A stretch of 64,000 bases of DNA from Sodiomyces alkalinus F11 (GCF_003711515.1 NW_021167080.1:5536346-5600345); one strand, 5' to 3'; shown: positions 32,100 to 45,800, counted from the stretch's first letter. The notes: generated by a model from the sequence alone, not told the origin. A program made the numbers and translations.

Positions 32100-34050
32100 G
32101 TTAGTAATAGGGAGTCGTGAAAGGGTATTAGCCACTATATTAGTCATATTAGGGATATAGCGGTAGTCTAGCTAAAACTAGCTAAGGAATTCGGAGGAGA
32201 GGATAAGCTTTATATTTAACCGGGTCTTATCGGTACTAGCTAGCGCCGTGGACTTTATAATTCCCACGGTGGCCGTGTAGTCTATTAGAATAATAGTCGG
32301 ATTCCGGCGGGCGGACTAGATAATAGTTCGGGTCTTTCGGACGGCCTAGATAAGATAGGCGACCTCTAATTCTATTAGCTAGTACTTCTATTCGGTGGTG
32401 TTTAGCCCCTTATTAATATAAAGCACCGGGCACGCTAAGGTCTTACGAACGATTCCCTTAGCGAAGTATTCGGACTTATCGACGAGCTAGAATAGTATAG
32501 CGGAGAAGCCGAGTTCCTTAGATACGTCGAGCTAAATAAAGAGAATCTTAAAAGAATCGTAGTAAAAGAGGTAAATATTAAACGTAAGAGTATCCGTGAT
32601 ATCCTTAAACGCGGCTAATAACTTAGTAGTTAGTTCGAATACGGCGCGTCGAGTATACGCCTTACGGGCCTAGCCTATATCCTTCCTAAGTTTCCATACC
32701 TCCGCTAGGAGAGCGGTCTTCCGGTATTATAGCGGGCCGATACAGTAGGAAAACCGTGGAATAAGGTGCTAAAGCTATCCGGTTATACTAATCCACTATT
32801 CTAACGCTTATAGAGATCTCGGAGACGATACCTTATAAAGCGCCGCCGTGTATTCCTTAGTATTTAATAGGCCGAGGGCGTTAACCTTAAATCCTAATAG
32901 CTAAACCGATAAGTATACGATAAAGGACTTATTAGGGGAGATAGAGATCCTTTTACGGTTAAATAAGACTAATACGGTATTTAGGTGGCCGGCGTGCTTA
33001 TCCTCGGAATCTGATATAATTACGATATCGTTAATAAAAGCGGCGGCGAAGCTTTTATATAGGCGGAGGAGCTTATTTATATACTATTAAACGTGCGCTA
33101 GGGAATTATAAAAGCCTATTAGTATAACCTTAGAGCGCTTCTATCCCCGGTATAAAATAATAGTAAACCGTTCTCGATACGGCTTATATACTAGGAACTA
33201 ATAGAAGAACGCCTTAGTATCCACCACGGAAATAAACTTCTTCCCACGGAGACGCCGGATAACCTAGTCTTATAGCGGTATAGGGTACGTATCGAGGATA
33301 GTAATCTTATTTAGAGTATAAAGGTCGACTACTATCCGGCCTTTACGCTTATTATTTATAGTACGCTACACGATAAACACGGGCGCTTTAAAGGGCGTAG
33401 GCTATATTAGCTATTCTATACGTCCCTACTAGTATAGCCCGTCGAGGGTCTTATCTAAGAATTACTTATTATCACGACTAAGCGGGTACGCCTTCTAACT
33501 AATCTTCTAATTATATTATCCGTCGACTAATAGAATCCGTATATATTCCTTATAAGGTATATCGACTACGCCTTAGTCGGTCTAAACTTTAGGGTACTTT
33601 TCTATAATCCTAGCGAAACGGTGGATAACCTTAGCCTCGCGGCGGTAGATTATTACGCCTTCCTTAGTAGTTTCCGTGGGAGCGTCGGGGCTTTTAGCGA
33701 TACCGAGTTTACCCTCGGACGTAAGGTGCCCCCGGAAAATATTACCGGTCGCTTTATCCGCCGGTGGCTCTATAGTCCTTAGTCGCTTTATCAGGATATC
33801 CCGGGCATTATCTTATTCGATATAGAAGTGTCCGTTAGCGTGGAATAGTTCCACGTGTCCTAGCCTAATACCTCTAGGAATAATTATTAGGCGGTCGCTC
33901 GCGTTAAAGATTAGCACCGTGGTTTAGTCGTTAAGGAGATAGTTCGGGGAACCCTTAGTATCCGGGGAGAACTCTAGAGAATTAAGGTTAATATCGGGTT
34001 TCTGGATAGGTATATACCCGTACTACCGCGGAGGAATTATAGTCCTTCCG
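32100..34050 (-). pseudogene. Reverse transcriptase/RNase H relic of second Gypsy element
   Basis: Minus-strand translation shows RFTIILYRG, KVILIGFYNSLAHV and SFAAAFINDIVIISDSEDKHA, the RT palm of fungal Gypsy elements, with D to N at the catalytic pair and multiple stops. Confidence 0.7.
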
Positions 34051-36745
34051 GCGGCTTTAATCTTCCGCTAGATCGGGAAACGCTTAGCGAATACTCGAGC
34101 TAGTATAAGAAAGTCCTAATATACTCCGATACGGATAGCGTCCTACGTATTAAGGATATCTAGGCTATTCGGGTAGTTAAATTCTTATCTAAGGAGGAGA
34201 CCGGCGTTAAGCCTCGGAACCACTTAGGCTTTAATATATAGTTAGCCGATCTTCGAGTTATTACCTATTATACTATAGACTAGTATAGTAAAGGTGGCTT
34301 ATCCTAGGGTCTTTATCGATCCTACGCTATATAGTATAGCCTACTTAATAGGATCGACCTACTTATCGGGGAATCGATTTAGGAGGTATTAGCGTACTAT
34401 ATAGCGGGAGGCTCCTAAGTTAACGCAGATTTCGAATAGCGCGCCCGTTAGTATACCACGGGCCTAAATCCGGGCATACGTGTAGTCGTAAGGTCCGTTA
34501 GATAAATCCCTTATTTCCTAGAAAGCACCGTCGATTAGAGTCGAGTCCTATTCGTCCTACGCTATTAATCGGTACAGCTAGGCGTATTTCTTCTTATATT
34601 AAAGGGTCTTATTATTAGATCTTATAGGCTAGTAGTATTTACTATACTCTTAGCGTACTTAGTAGAGATCGGAATACTTAGGTATAAATCCGGGTCCGTT
34701 AACGACCTCGTATAGTTAGTCGCTCCGTCCGTTACCCGCGCTACTATTATCCTCGGAATCTATAGAAACCTTAGAGTCTACCTCGGCGTGGTAGTACTCG
34801 TTCTTAGGTTCTATATCGGTATTATCTCCGGACGTGGGTTCCGCGGCGGTCTTTTCGGCGGAGGCGTTTACCTAGTTACGGGGGTAGTCCTTATGATAGT
34901 CCCCGTATCGACGATTAGATTATTTATTAGCGTTATAGGTTAGGAGTTATTAACCCTTATCGTTAGTAAAGCGGTTAGTATTAGGCGTAGGTAGGGCGTG
35001 GTTCTCGCTTTAGCGACGGAACTAGCTAGGGCTAGGGGAATAGCGGTCCGGCTACGGTATACGATATCGCTTAGGTATAGGACTAGACCGGCGGTTATAG
35101 TACCTTATAGCGGGCTACTATACTACTATAATAGACGGTATAGAGCCGTGGGATCCGCGGGTTCCCTAGTTAGCCCTGGCTAGGCTATATCAGTTAATAT
35201 AGTACTTCTATATACCTTAGGTATAGTTCCGATACTACCTTAGTATTAGGCTAGCTAAGGAGTTTATAAAGTCGGCTTACTTTACCTTAGGTCCCGGGCG
35301 GATTACGATAACGGCTAGGTTAGCGTTAAGCTTATCCTAGATAGTGGATAGGAATTTTTCCTTAGGTTTATTAAAGGCCTTAGCGAGTCGGATTACTCCG
35401 TCGGCGAATACGCGGATATTATAGCGGTTCACGACGTCTTTTAGGGTATATCTTTCCTTACGTAGTTTATACTCGGCTTCTTCGCGCGGGAGCCGGAATC
35501 GACTCTTTAGGCCGTCTTTCTAATCCTTTAGAGTGGCTTCCTTACTATACTACTTATAGAGTCCGAGGTTTATAGTTATTAACTATTTAGAGGATTTACT
35601 TAGGAGGTAACGGGAGATACTATATATAAGGGCTTCGCGATACCCGGGGCTTATACTAGTATATTATTCTATAGCGTCCGTAAAGCGGAATACGTCGAGG
35701 AAGATAAGCTTAATTCCTTCCGTGCGAACGTCTTAAGTAGCGGTAAAGTACTTTAACGGGTTAAAATATCCGAGGTCGTCCGCCTTAAAGCGGACTTAGG
35801 ACTACTACGGCTATAATCCGCGCTAGAGCTCTCCGATAATAGCGAGTAAGTCGGATTAGCATATATACGTTTAGTCTTCGCCTATAAGGGGCGGTTAGGT
35901 TAGCGCCGGAGGAGGAGGAGGCGTTTTATCTAGCGGTCCGCGGTCCTAGCGGGCGTTAGCGCGGCTAGGTCCGGGTACGCCCGCGCTAAATGCTATACTC
36001 TTGGTATTAACCGGGTAATCGGCCGAGAAAGCGCGGCTAGGGGTATTAAAAGGTTAGCGATCTATAGTAGGAGTATAGTAGGTAGTAGTTTTATCGGGAG
36101 AGATATAGGATACGGGCGATTAGTATAAGGAGGATTTATTTAGGGAGTATATTAGTTCCTCCTCCTTAATAGTAGGTTCCTTATCTATTATCTTTATAGT
36201 GGAATAGATAGAGAGCGTGGTCGGTTATATATTACTAAACGGAGGGTTACCTAATACCGCTAAGTTAAGTGATAGCCTACTAAGTCCTGCTATAGCCTTT
36301 TAATTAGCGAAGGGTATAGCAGAGATAGGTCTAGTAAGACTTATCCCGGTTAGACCGTGTTCTGCTAGTCTATCCTTTAGCTTATCCGAGGTAGTCGGCG
36401 ATAGCGGACTAGCGGTAAGCGCTTTAGTGACTTACTTGCCCTTTTTCTTATCGGTTTTATCTAAGCTTATTAGGATCTCCCGGTATTTCGGCTTATAGAT
36501 AAGCTATTTTTCGAACGCTACGACGAAGCGATTAGGATTAATCGCTTAGATCTTCGGATACACGCCCTTTAGCGTGATAACTAGCTTTTACGCTTTTCCT
36601 TTTAGGGTTATTACGCTATTAGCTTCGGGGTTCCCCGGTACGTTTATCGCCGATTAGAGGATAGCGAGTAGCGTAATTTACTTTAGGAGGAGAACGTTTT
36701 CCGCGAGGTACAGGTAGTCCTTACTAAACTTTAGGAGAGGTTAGG

Positions 36746-37281
36746 TGTTACGACGGCTTCCGGTCCTCTATAGTATAGTGGACGATAGGGGACTGGCGTC
36801 GGGGTTTTAGTTTAAAATAAGAAGAGGATATTAACTAAAGAGCAGTAACTATTATTCGTAGTGTCTAGTCGTAGTTACGTCGTAAAGACTAGGCGTTTTC
36901 TTTATAAGGTAGAGTCGAGCGTAGACTAATAGTCCAGGTAAAGACTTAGATTAATCGATGTCTTGTTCTCTAGTAGAAGTAAGACCTAGGATATTCTGGT
37001 TTATATAGTGATAGTGCCTCCTTACCCGTAGTGACTATCCCTTACGTAGTCGCTATACCCAGGTGATTCTATTATAACCGATTACTTATTAGTCACTCTG
37101 TCGGAGTAATCGACCCCGGTCCGTCCCGGACGGTATACTAAGTACCTCCGTACCTGGTAACACGTGACTTGGCACGTGACTCCCTAAGTTACCCTGTGCT
37201 ATCCCCCGTCTAGGGCCGTCCCGTGGGATATATACTAGTATACCTATAGGGTTAGTCTATATTAGGCGGCCGGCCGTAATA
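36746..37281 (-). repeat. 3' LTR of Gypsy element
   Basis: 536 bp, same length as the partner at 43536-44071. Its start (left end) keeps more CpA/TpG than its partner while its right end is more mutated. Confidence 0.9.
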
Positions 37282-38796
37282 TTACCTCCCTCCTTTTAAG
37301 CGCTATCCTAGCGGTCGTATAAGTAGGTCGCTTTTCCTTAGTTAGTATTCCTTAGGTTTTTCTTCTTTTTTATTACTGACTATTATATCCGACCGTGTCT
37401 AGAAGTCGTCTTGTCCTAAATCTCGTTCCGCCGAAAACCGATCGACCGTTTCTGCCCTTATCGCTGATTAAGGCTATAAGGTCGTCCCCTATACCCGTTA
37501 TGCCTTTAAGAACGTACCGTGCTTTATCCTGGATAATATCGCTCGCTATCACGCGTGTTTCCGCTTAGGTCGTTCTTATAATAATACTAGAATCCTAATA
37601 TCTTCTGGTACGCTCCTGCCCTCGCCTTCCCGCTTAGCCTTTATTTACTTACCCCCTCGTTTTCCTAGCGGGTCGTATAAACGAAGAGCTAAAGCGCCTC
37701 GAATAAGAGGAGGAACGGACCGAGGAGATACTCTATAAGGCGCTCGCCCGTTTATCCCGCCTTCGCCGAACTCGTCGCCTGCTACGGAAGAAGGGGGTGG
37801 AAATAGTTCGTAAGGACCTTACCGATATAAAGGAGCTCGAGAAGGTGGAGAAGGAGGAAAAAGAGGCCTATCGGGCCGAGTTAGAGGCGGTGGCTACTAT
37901 ATAAGCTACCGGTGCTATTAATATAATTAATTAGAATTAGGTAATAGCGTAGGATATAGGTGAATTCTCGGATATTAATTTTATATAGACCGCGGCGTTT
38001 AGTTCTGGGTCCTAATAGTATTCTATCGGTACTACTTTAGGAGTTACTTATAATTAATTAGGTTATCTTTTAGTTCCTATATATTATCGCCGTAATCGTA
38101 GTTTTTCTATTTTATAAAATATTCGGTGCCGTTTAGCGTCTCTTAGTAGTCGAGGATTCGTTCTGCTTTATACACGTCGCTAGTATCGACTATAATCGTG
38201 TCTTATATTATTTTTGCGTTTTTCGGTGCTAGTTCAAGTAGTAAAATATAGAAATTATTATATATCCTTATTATCGGAGGTAGTGATAGAATATAGTTCG
38301 TATCTGACTTTTTCTCTAGGATTTTAAACGGTCCTAATTTTTTAAAATCTAATTTATCGCTTAGTCGTTATATTCTAATATCTTTACGGATAAGGTAGAC
38401 GCGGTCCCCCCTTAAAAGGGTTAGTCCCTTAATCCTCGATTAATTTACGTACCTACTTATTCGTGTTCTAACTATCTCCAGGTCGGTTTATAGTTCTTCG
38501 TGTAGTTTTTTTATGCTTTTAACTATTTTTATCGCTCTTAGTGCGTCTAGTCCTTCTAAAGGTTTTCTAAATACTATTAGTATATATCCGTAATTTACTT
38601 CGAACGGTGTTTTCTTTATTGACTCGTTTAATAAGCTATTATATATAAACTATATAAATAGCAGGTATTATACCTAATTATCTTATTCGTACCCTATATA
38701 GCATCGTAGGTACTATTCTAGGACTTGGTTTATGATTTCGGTTTATCCGTCCGTTATAGGGTAAAACGCTGTCGAATACTTATGTTTCGTTCCTAG

Positions 38797-39039
38797 CTAG
38801 CTTATAACTGCTTTCCAGAAGTTACTGGTAAAGAGCTTATCTCTATCCGTGATGATTTCGTTTAGTGCGCCGTGATCCCTAATCAGGCGGTCGATAAAGA
38901 TACTTACTAGTTCTTCTGCTATAGTGTTTTTAATATATAGAATATAAAGAGTGTATTTCGTGAATCGGTCGACGATCACGAATATACTATCATAGGCGGT
39001 TCCTCTTACTAGATCTTTAGATACTGGAAATCCTGTCAC
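38797..39039 (-). pseudogene. Gypsy integrase core fragment
   Basis: Longest surviving frame of the element (80 codons): DSIFVIVDRFTKYTLYI, then ELVSIFIDRLIRDHGALNEI and ITDRDKLFTSNFWKAVIS, the D..D of the DDE integrase catalytic core of Ty3/Gypsy elements. Confidence 0.85.
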
Positions 39040-40099
39040 GAAGTCTATTATAATCGATTTCCATAGTCCGTCTACTACTAGCAGTGGCTTTAGTAGTCCG
39101 TAAGGTTTATATCGGCTGCTCTTTGCTTTCTAGTAAATATCGTAGTTATAAACGAAGTCCCTGACTCGTTCTTTGGTTCCTGTATAGCCGTATTATTAGC
39201 GTAATCGGTGGTATATTTTATAAATTCCTTGATATCCGTGTATCGGCGAGGCGTGTGCTTCTTTAAATATAGTATCGGTTATCCGATTAATACTATTTAC
39301 CTCTTTATCCTTTAGAGTAAAAGCTTCTCCTTCCTATTAGAGTATAGCTTATAGTTTAGGTGATTCGTTAGGTATCCTTAGTCGGCTAAGTGCGTCTGCG
39401 CGACTATTTTCGCTCCCTTTTATATACTAAATATAGAAATTAAACTCGGCTAGGAATTCTGCTTATCGGATCTATTGTTTATTAAGAATCTAGTAATAGT
39501 GAATTACGCGAGGTTCTTATAATCCGTGTAGACCTATACCGGGTGTCTTATCCCTAACAGATACGGTCTCTATTCTTTAAAGGCTTCGATAATAGCTATT
39601 AGCTCTTTATCGTGGATCTAATAGTTAAGTTCTGGTCTACTGAGTTTCTTGGATATAAAGGCTATAGGGTATAGTCTTCCTTCTGCGTCGCGCTATCCGA
39701 GTTATGCTCCTAGAGCCTAGTCGGATACGTCTATTTCGAGTTCGTATTCTTTATCGGGGTCTAGTATTACTAAGATAGGTTCGCTAGTAACCCTTCCTTT
39801 AAGAGCTTAGAATACTTTTTCTATTCTTTTATTCTATTCGAAGTCAAGTCCTTTTTTAGTTATTTTAGTTAAGGGGATAGTAATCTTACTATAGTCTTTA
39901 ATAAATCGTCGATAATAGTTTATAAGTCCGAGAAAGGACTAAATATCGCGAACGTTCTGGGGTTATGGCTACTTAGAGATATATTAGACTTTCGCCTTAT
40001 CTATACAGATCTTATTAGGTTATATTATATAATCTAAAAAATTAACTTCTTACGTATAGAATTAAACTTTCTCTGGTTCGACTAATAGGTCGGTGTCTT

Positions 40100-40750
40100 A
40101 TAGGAGTTATAGGATCGTGTGAATATATTATCGGTGTTCTTCGAGTATCTTGGAGAAGATTAGAATATTATCTAGGTATACTATAACGAAGTGGTCTAGA
40201 TACTTCCTTAGAACGTCGTTAATAAGTGTTTAGAACGATACCGGTGTATTTATTAGTCTAAAAGGTATAACGAGGTACTTAAAATATCCTCGCTTCGTCC
40301 GAAACGCTATCTTCTACTCTTCTCTTTTCTTAATCCTAATTAAGTTATAGGCTCCTTTTAAGTCGAGTACTATAAACTATTACGCTCTAACTAGCTAATC
40401 TCGTATTTCTAAGATAAGAGGTAGTGGGTAGCGGTTCTTAATAGTTATATCGTTAAGTTATCGATAATTAATATATAGTCGTAGTTTACTATTCTTCTTT
40501 AGTATAAATAGGATCGGGTATCCTACCAGTAACTATAATGCTCTAATATAGCCTTTTACTAGTATCTCTTCGAGATATTCTTCTAAGGTATCTGATTCCT
40601 TCTAGTTTAGCCCGTAAATTAGGAAGAATTTTAGGTATATCCCTTCCTTTAGGGGTATCTTGTGATTATAGTATCGGTGTTTCGGTAATCCGGTTTCTAG
40701 ATTTTCGGTAAATAGTTTTCCGTATTTACGGTATTCTAGTAATACCTTAG
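40100..40750 (-). pseudogene. Gypsy reverse transcriptase relic
   Basis: Minus-strand LDHFVIVYLDNILIFS contains the YLDD catalytic box with the second Asp changed to Asn by a G to A transition. Confidence 0.75.
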
Positions 40751-42402
40751 CGAGTCTATTATAATTACTTATTACTAGTCCTTTTTCTGCTTAGATAATC
40801 TAGTAGATTCCTTTAATAATATTAGTTACGCGTCGGTAGTTATACCGTCGCTACTATCTTAAAGTCTTTCGTACTTCCTTCGCCTTAGTCCCTGACTTCT
40901 AGCGGCTGTCTAAGTCTCCCTAAGGCTCCTTTATCGGTAAGTCTTTCTGCTATTTTCGACGGATATCAGGATCGGGTAAGGTTTCCTTCGTAGTCTCCTA
41001 CTTACTCTCTAATCGCTACCGGAGCTAGCTAAGCTTCTAGTCTATATCAGGATTCTATTCGTTAAACTATAGTTCGCTAAGGATAATATCCTTATAACCT
41101 ATATCGTATATATCGAACTTTATTATTCTAGTCTTATTCTGGATTATAACCTAAAGGTGTATAGTCTCCTGGTTAATAATAACTCCTTCGTGGGACTAGT
41201 TCTTTCCCGTATACGGAGTAACCTTATACTCCTCTTCTAGGTGTTTTCTAACCTAGGGAATAGAGAACTTTCGTACGGCTACCGGTAAGATAAAGTTTCC
41301 TACTACGCCTATATCTAATAGTGCGTTTATCTCGTGTTTATTAAGTCGTATTCTAACGTAATAGTGCCCTATACTACTACGTATTATAGAGTATATCTAT
41401 TAAGTGCCTCTTATATACTCCTAGCGATAGTATACTCCTAGTTTTTTACCCGTTTAGCTCGGTATTCAAGAGATATTTCCTTATCTAAGAACCCGTACTA
41501 GATTAAGAGCCGTTCTATCTATTATAGGCGCTTATCGAGGGTCTAGAAGCGTGACTCCTAAGCTCCTTAGTCTTATTCTAGTTATCGGATTTTCTTAGAA
41601 GTGTATGCTGCGTAGCTAGTAGTATTATATTTATCTAACCGGTACCCGTAGCAGTTATGCCTAGGTGGTTAATTATCCGATCCTCGTAGGCTTATTATTA
41701 GGTCGGTAAGAGTGTCTCGGTTTTCCTAAGCGCGGTAAGGTCGCTAACGTGCAGTTTGCTGCTATTCCCCGCTAGTGTTCGTGGGTATCCTACGGTAAGC
41801 GTTATCGAAGTTAAGTTTAGTAAAACGAACTTAGTAGGTCTATCTAAGGGGTTTTTCCGTAAGCTAGTCGAGTATCCGTAGCTAGATAGTTTCCTCCTTA
41901 ATCAGGTCGGCTGCTTCTATAGGTTAATACTAGAAGTTCGTGTTATTATCCGGGGTTCTGTTAGACTCCGTTTCCTAATCTTACTCTTCGAGTTTAGCGA
42001 TTCTTTCTTAGGTACGATCTCCTTCCTTCTGGATTTCTAAGATCTGCTTCTGCCTCTTAGCTTTTTCTTTTATCTATCCGTATTTTTAAAGGATTTCTAC
42101 GATAGTTTATAAAGCTAGTTTATCCTTATCCTAGTCGGGGATCTTAAGGCTATAGTCGTTATCGTACTCGTTACTAGATACTATAGCGAGTATCTTCTAG
42201 GGTCTTTTAGGGTAGTACCTAGCTCCGTCTTTCCCTGATTAGTGTGCTAGATAATAGTTATTATAGTAGGTTACCTAATAGAGGTTAACGTGTGGTATTT
42301 TATCCCTATAAATTTCCAGATATCTAATAGCGTTAATTTCCTTCTAGGGTCTTCCTTTCTCGATCGTATTCGCCTATCGTTACGGTCGTTCTTTCTTAGG
42401 CT

Positions 42403-42452
42403 TATAATAGTCGTGTGCGTAGTAACCTAGCCTATTATAGTTATAACACTTA
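42403..42452 (-). pseudogene. Gag zinc knuckle destroyed by RIP
   Basis: Minus strand reads KCYNYNRLGYYAHDYYK; relative to CX2CX4HX4C, two Cys and the His have become Tyr, exactly TGT to TAT and CAC to TAC. Confidence 0.75.
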
Positions 42453-43535
42453 ACTTTCGTTATATCCCTTTTACCCTGCTTATCGCTCTATTAGTTAATA
42501 TTATCGAGCTTTATAGGTCTATTATAGTATCTATATAAGGTGTTTCCGAATTAGCGTGGGTATAATTATTTTTTCTTCGAATTAGCTATATAGAACGGAA
42601 TACTCGTTTAATACTTCTTCTAATAGCGTTATTTATAGTTCCGGTTATCGATACGAATTACTATCGCGGTATATTCGCTAAATATCTTAGGTCGGTCTAA
42701 TTAGTATAGTTTGTCCTTTACTTCTTCCTTAAGTCCTTAGTAGTACCGATCTATAAGGGGCTTATCCGGGTAGCTAAGCTTTAACGAGATTTACTAGAAT
42801 CTCGTAGTATAGTCCGTAGCTAACTTAGTCTAATATAGCTAGCTTAGTCGTTCGGCCACGACTTATTCCTTATCGGGCTAGCCAAAGATAGCGTTAAGTC
42901 TCTTAATAAATATATCGAAGTTCTCGAAGATTACCGTGGTCCCGGGCTTCCTTAGGATCTCTATTCCTATATTCTCTAGGTAGTCTTTATAAATAGACTC
43001 GAACTATTCGTGCGTATCTCCGGTAAGGAGCGCCGCGGTATAGAGTACCTTAGTTTCTTCCGTACGGATACTATTCTAGTAGAATAGGAGATAGCCTCTA
43101 AGCTAAGTAATAAAGCTTTAGAGCTATCCTTAAGTCCTATCGTACTTAGGGGGTGTAGGGTATCTATACTTAGCCCCGATTCTAGGATAGTTTAGCTAAG
43201 CTCTTAGGGTCGTATTCTCCCCCTAAAGCTAAGTGATTATATCGCGAATCTGCTAAAGGTCGTTACTTCCTTAAGTGGTAGTAGTAGGCGTCGCGGTGCT
43301 TATAGCGTTCGTGGTACGGTTATTATTCGATATATTAGAAGAGTGGTTACTGGCTACTTCGTCGTCTTATTAAGGTTATTCTGGTCCTTCCTCTTCGTCG
43401 GAGGAACTGGATTCTTCAGACGATAATTCTTCTTCAGATAAAGTGACTTCTTCTTCCTTAGGCGAAGTAGCTTCTGCTTCGGGCGTACTACTTATTAGCT
43501 ATTAAGGTCAGCTCACTAAACAGGATCGATCAAAA

Positions 43536-44071
43536 TATTACGACGGCTTCCGGTCCTCTATAGTATAGCGGACGATAGGGGACTAGTATCGGGGTTTTAG
43601 TTTAAAATAAGAAGAGGATATTAACTAAAGAGTAGTAACTATTATTCGTAGTGTCTAGTCGTAGTTATATCGTAAAGACTAGGCGTTTTCTTTATAAGGT
43701 AAAGTCGAGCGTAGACTAATAGTCTAGGTAAAGACTTAGATTAATCGATATCTTATTCTCTAGTAGAAGTAAGACCTAGGATATTCTAGTTTATATAGTG
43801 ATAGTGCCTCCTTACCCGTAGTGACTATTCCTTATATAGTCGCTATACCTAGGTGATTCTGTTATAACCGATCACTTATTAGTTATTTTATCGGAGTAAT
43901 CGACCCCGGTCCGTCCCGGACGGTATACTAAGTACCTCCGTACCTGGTAACACGTGACTTAGCACGTGACTCCCCAAGTCACCCTGTGCTGTCCCCCGTC
44001 TAGGGCCGTCCCGTGGGATATACACCAGTGTACCTATGGGGTTGGTCTATGTTAGGCGGCCGGCCGTAACA
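43536..44071 (-). repeat. 5' LTR of Gypsy element
   Basis: 536 bp matching 36746-37281. The last about 120 bp retains CACGTG, CCTGTGCTGT and similar TG/CA-bearing words. Confidence 0.9.
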
Positions 44072-44099
44072 CTAGGATAGGCTAAAAGGGCTTTTAACC

Positions 44100-45800
44100 T
44101 TTAATTTAATAATCCTTAGAGTAGCCGATACTAAAATAAATACCCGTTTAAATACTAAAAGAGAGACTATAATATTACCGAAGCCCTTAATCGACGGCAG
44201 GGTTTATCAAGACCACCTAAAGACTATACTAAGGTATTAGCGGGAGCTTACTAACTACCCGATACGTGAACGGTTTAAGGAAGCCGCGTAGAAGGAGGTA
44301 AATAAGCTAATTAAGAAGCGTATATAGAGGGAAATTAAGCGCTTAGAGGCGAAGTTAAAGCCTTTTCCATTAAAGTGGGTTTTTACCTATAAGTTCGACT
44401 AAGACGGATATCTTAAACGATATAAGGCACGCTTATATATTCGAGGGGACCTATAAAAGAGCTTAATAATTAAAGGAACCTATATAGTAACGCTTATTAC
44501 ACGATCTTTTCGTATTATTATAGCCCTAGCTACTTAGTTTAATCTAGAGATTAAGTAACTTAATATCGTTAACGCCTTTATTAATGCCTAAAGGAGTAAA
44601 ATAGGAACGCCCGTTATATACGAACTTCCCGATAGATTTAAGTAGCCCGATAAATACTTAGAGCTTAATAAAGTATTATATAGACTACGCGACTCGCCTA
44701 AACTATAGTTCTAGACCTTCGCGGCCACCCTAATAGACTTAGGGATAGAGGTAAGTAAAGAAGAACCCTGTCTATTCTATACTAAGGCTTAAGACGCATT
44801 CGTTATCTTCTTTATAGACGATATTCTTATATTATTTTATAGAGATAGTGCTATAAACGGCCTTAGGATTATCGAAGGGATTAAAATAAGGTTCGAGGTA
44901 TCGGAAAAGGGGGAAGCCGATTAGTTTTTAGGTATTAAGATTACTTAAGATCGCCCTTAACGTAAGGTTTTCCTCTCCCACGACTTATATATCGAAAAGA
45001 TCGTAGCTAGGTTTAAATTAGACACTCTAAACACCTACCTAGTAATCCCTATTCTAGTTATAGAATACCGGAAAGAAGAAGACGAAGCCACCGCTTAAGA
45101 GATTAAATCTTATTAAGAAAAGGTCGGATTAGTGCTTTATATAGTAGTTATAATACGTCCTAATATAGTATTTGCCGCCTTTATCCTCTCCCGCTTTTTT
45201 AGAAACCCCTCTCCTAAGCACTATAAAGCGGTAGACTAAGCTATCCGCTATTTATTGATAATAAAGGACCTCTTAATTTAGTACGGATCGAGTATTAGTT
45301 CATAGGCGATAGTTATCGTAAGCGACGCCTCTTTTATAGACGATTTAGATACACGAAGATCTTTATAGGGTTACCTTATTAGCTTCTTTAGTGGATTAGT
45401 TATATAGAAAGTAATAGGGTAAGTAATAGTAATAACGTCTATAACCGAAGTAGAGCTACTCGCTTTAAAGTAAGTAGCGAAGGAAATAATAGATTTAAAG
45501 CGTCTTTTCGTTAAAATACGCTTTAATCCAGAATCTTCTTAGGATATCCACTACGATAACACGTAAACGATACGCCTAATAGTCGACGATAGCTTTAGGA
45601 TTAAGACTAGGCTTCGCTATATAGATATATAGTACTTTTAGGTAAGGTAGGAGAACGTAAAAGGATTATTTAGAGTCGTATATCTTACTATAAATTTAAT
45701 ACTAGCGGACGGATTAATAAAAGCACTTCTATAATAAAAATTCGAGAACTTCCGAGTATATCTTAATATAATAAGTGCACGGAGGGGGTAGAAGAGAGTA
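44100..45800 (+). pseudogene. Copia reverse transcriptase and RNase H relic
   Basis: Plus-strand frame with PLKWVFTYKFD, GYLKRYKARLYIRGD, FFIDDILILFYRD (intact catalytic DD) and KGEAD.FLGIKIT of the copia RT (RVT_2), followed by SDASFIDDLDTRRSL.GYLIS, TEVELLALK and RLRYID of the copia RNase H. Stops are TAA/TAG at former Gln/Trp. It is the likely pol end of the outer copia element because of strand and family, but the gag-to-pol interval, including integrase, is missing. Confidence 0.8.

Larger units (their letters stand above)
28000..36745 (-). mobile_element. Second Gypsy (chromovirus-like) relic, 5' truncated, RIP-inactivated
   Basis: Minus strand. In element order: gag-like segment (36745 to about 35200), reverse transcriptase with FYNS.AHVQQYI-like and AFINDIVIIS (about 33010-33045; catalytic DD read as ND), RNase H region, integrase core with NPKFLSDF (about 31360-31400), an integrase C-terminus with WIGPFKVLE (about 30880-30920) followed by a chromodomain-like segment (about 30600-30700), then an extra frame at 28365-30030. 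No 5' LTR is found beyond 36745, where the intact-length Gypsy element begins. Stops are TAA/TAG at former Gln/Trp codons. Confidence 0.7.
36746..44071 (-). mobile_element. Complete-length Gypsy LTR retrotransposon, RIP-inactivated
   Basis: 7,326 bp bounded by two 536-bp LTRs with TGTTACG..CGTAACA ends. Likely target-site duplication TTAGG/CTAGG (36741-36745, 44072-44076), one transition apart. A polypurine tract lies just inside the left LTR (minus strand AAAAGGAGGGAGGTAA), so the left LTR is the 3' one and the element is on the minus strand. In order: CCHC gag remnant (42403-42452), reverse transcriptase with VIVYLDNILIFS (40158-40195), integrase core (38797-39039). Every frame is interrupted. 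It sits inside or at the edge of the older relics and so inserted later. Confidence 0.88.
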
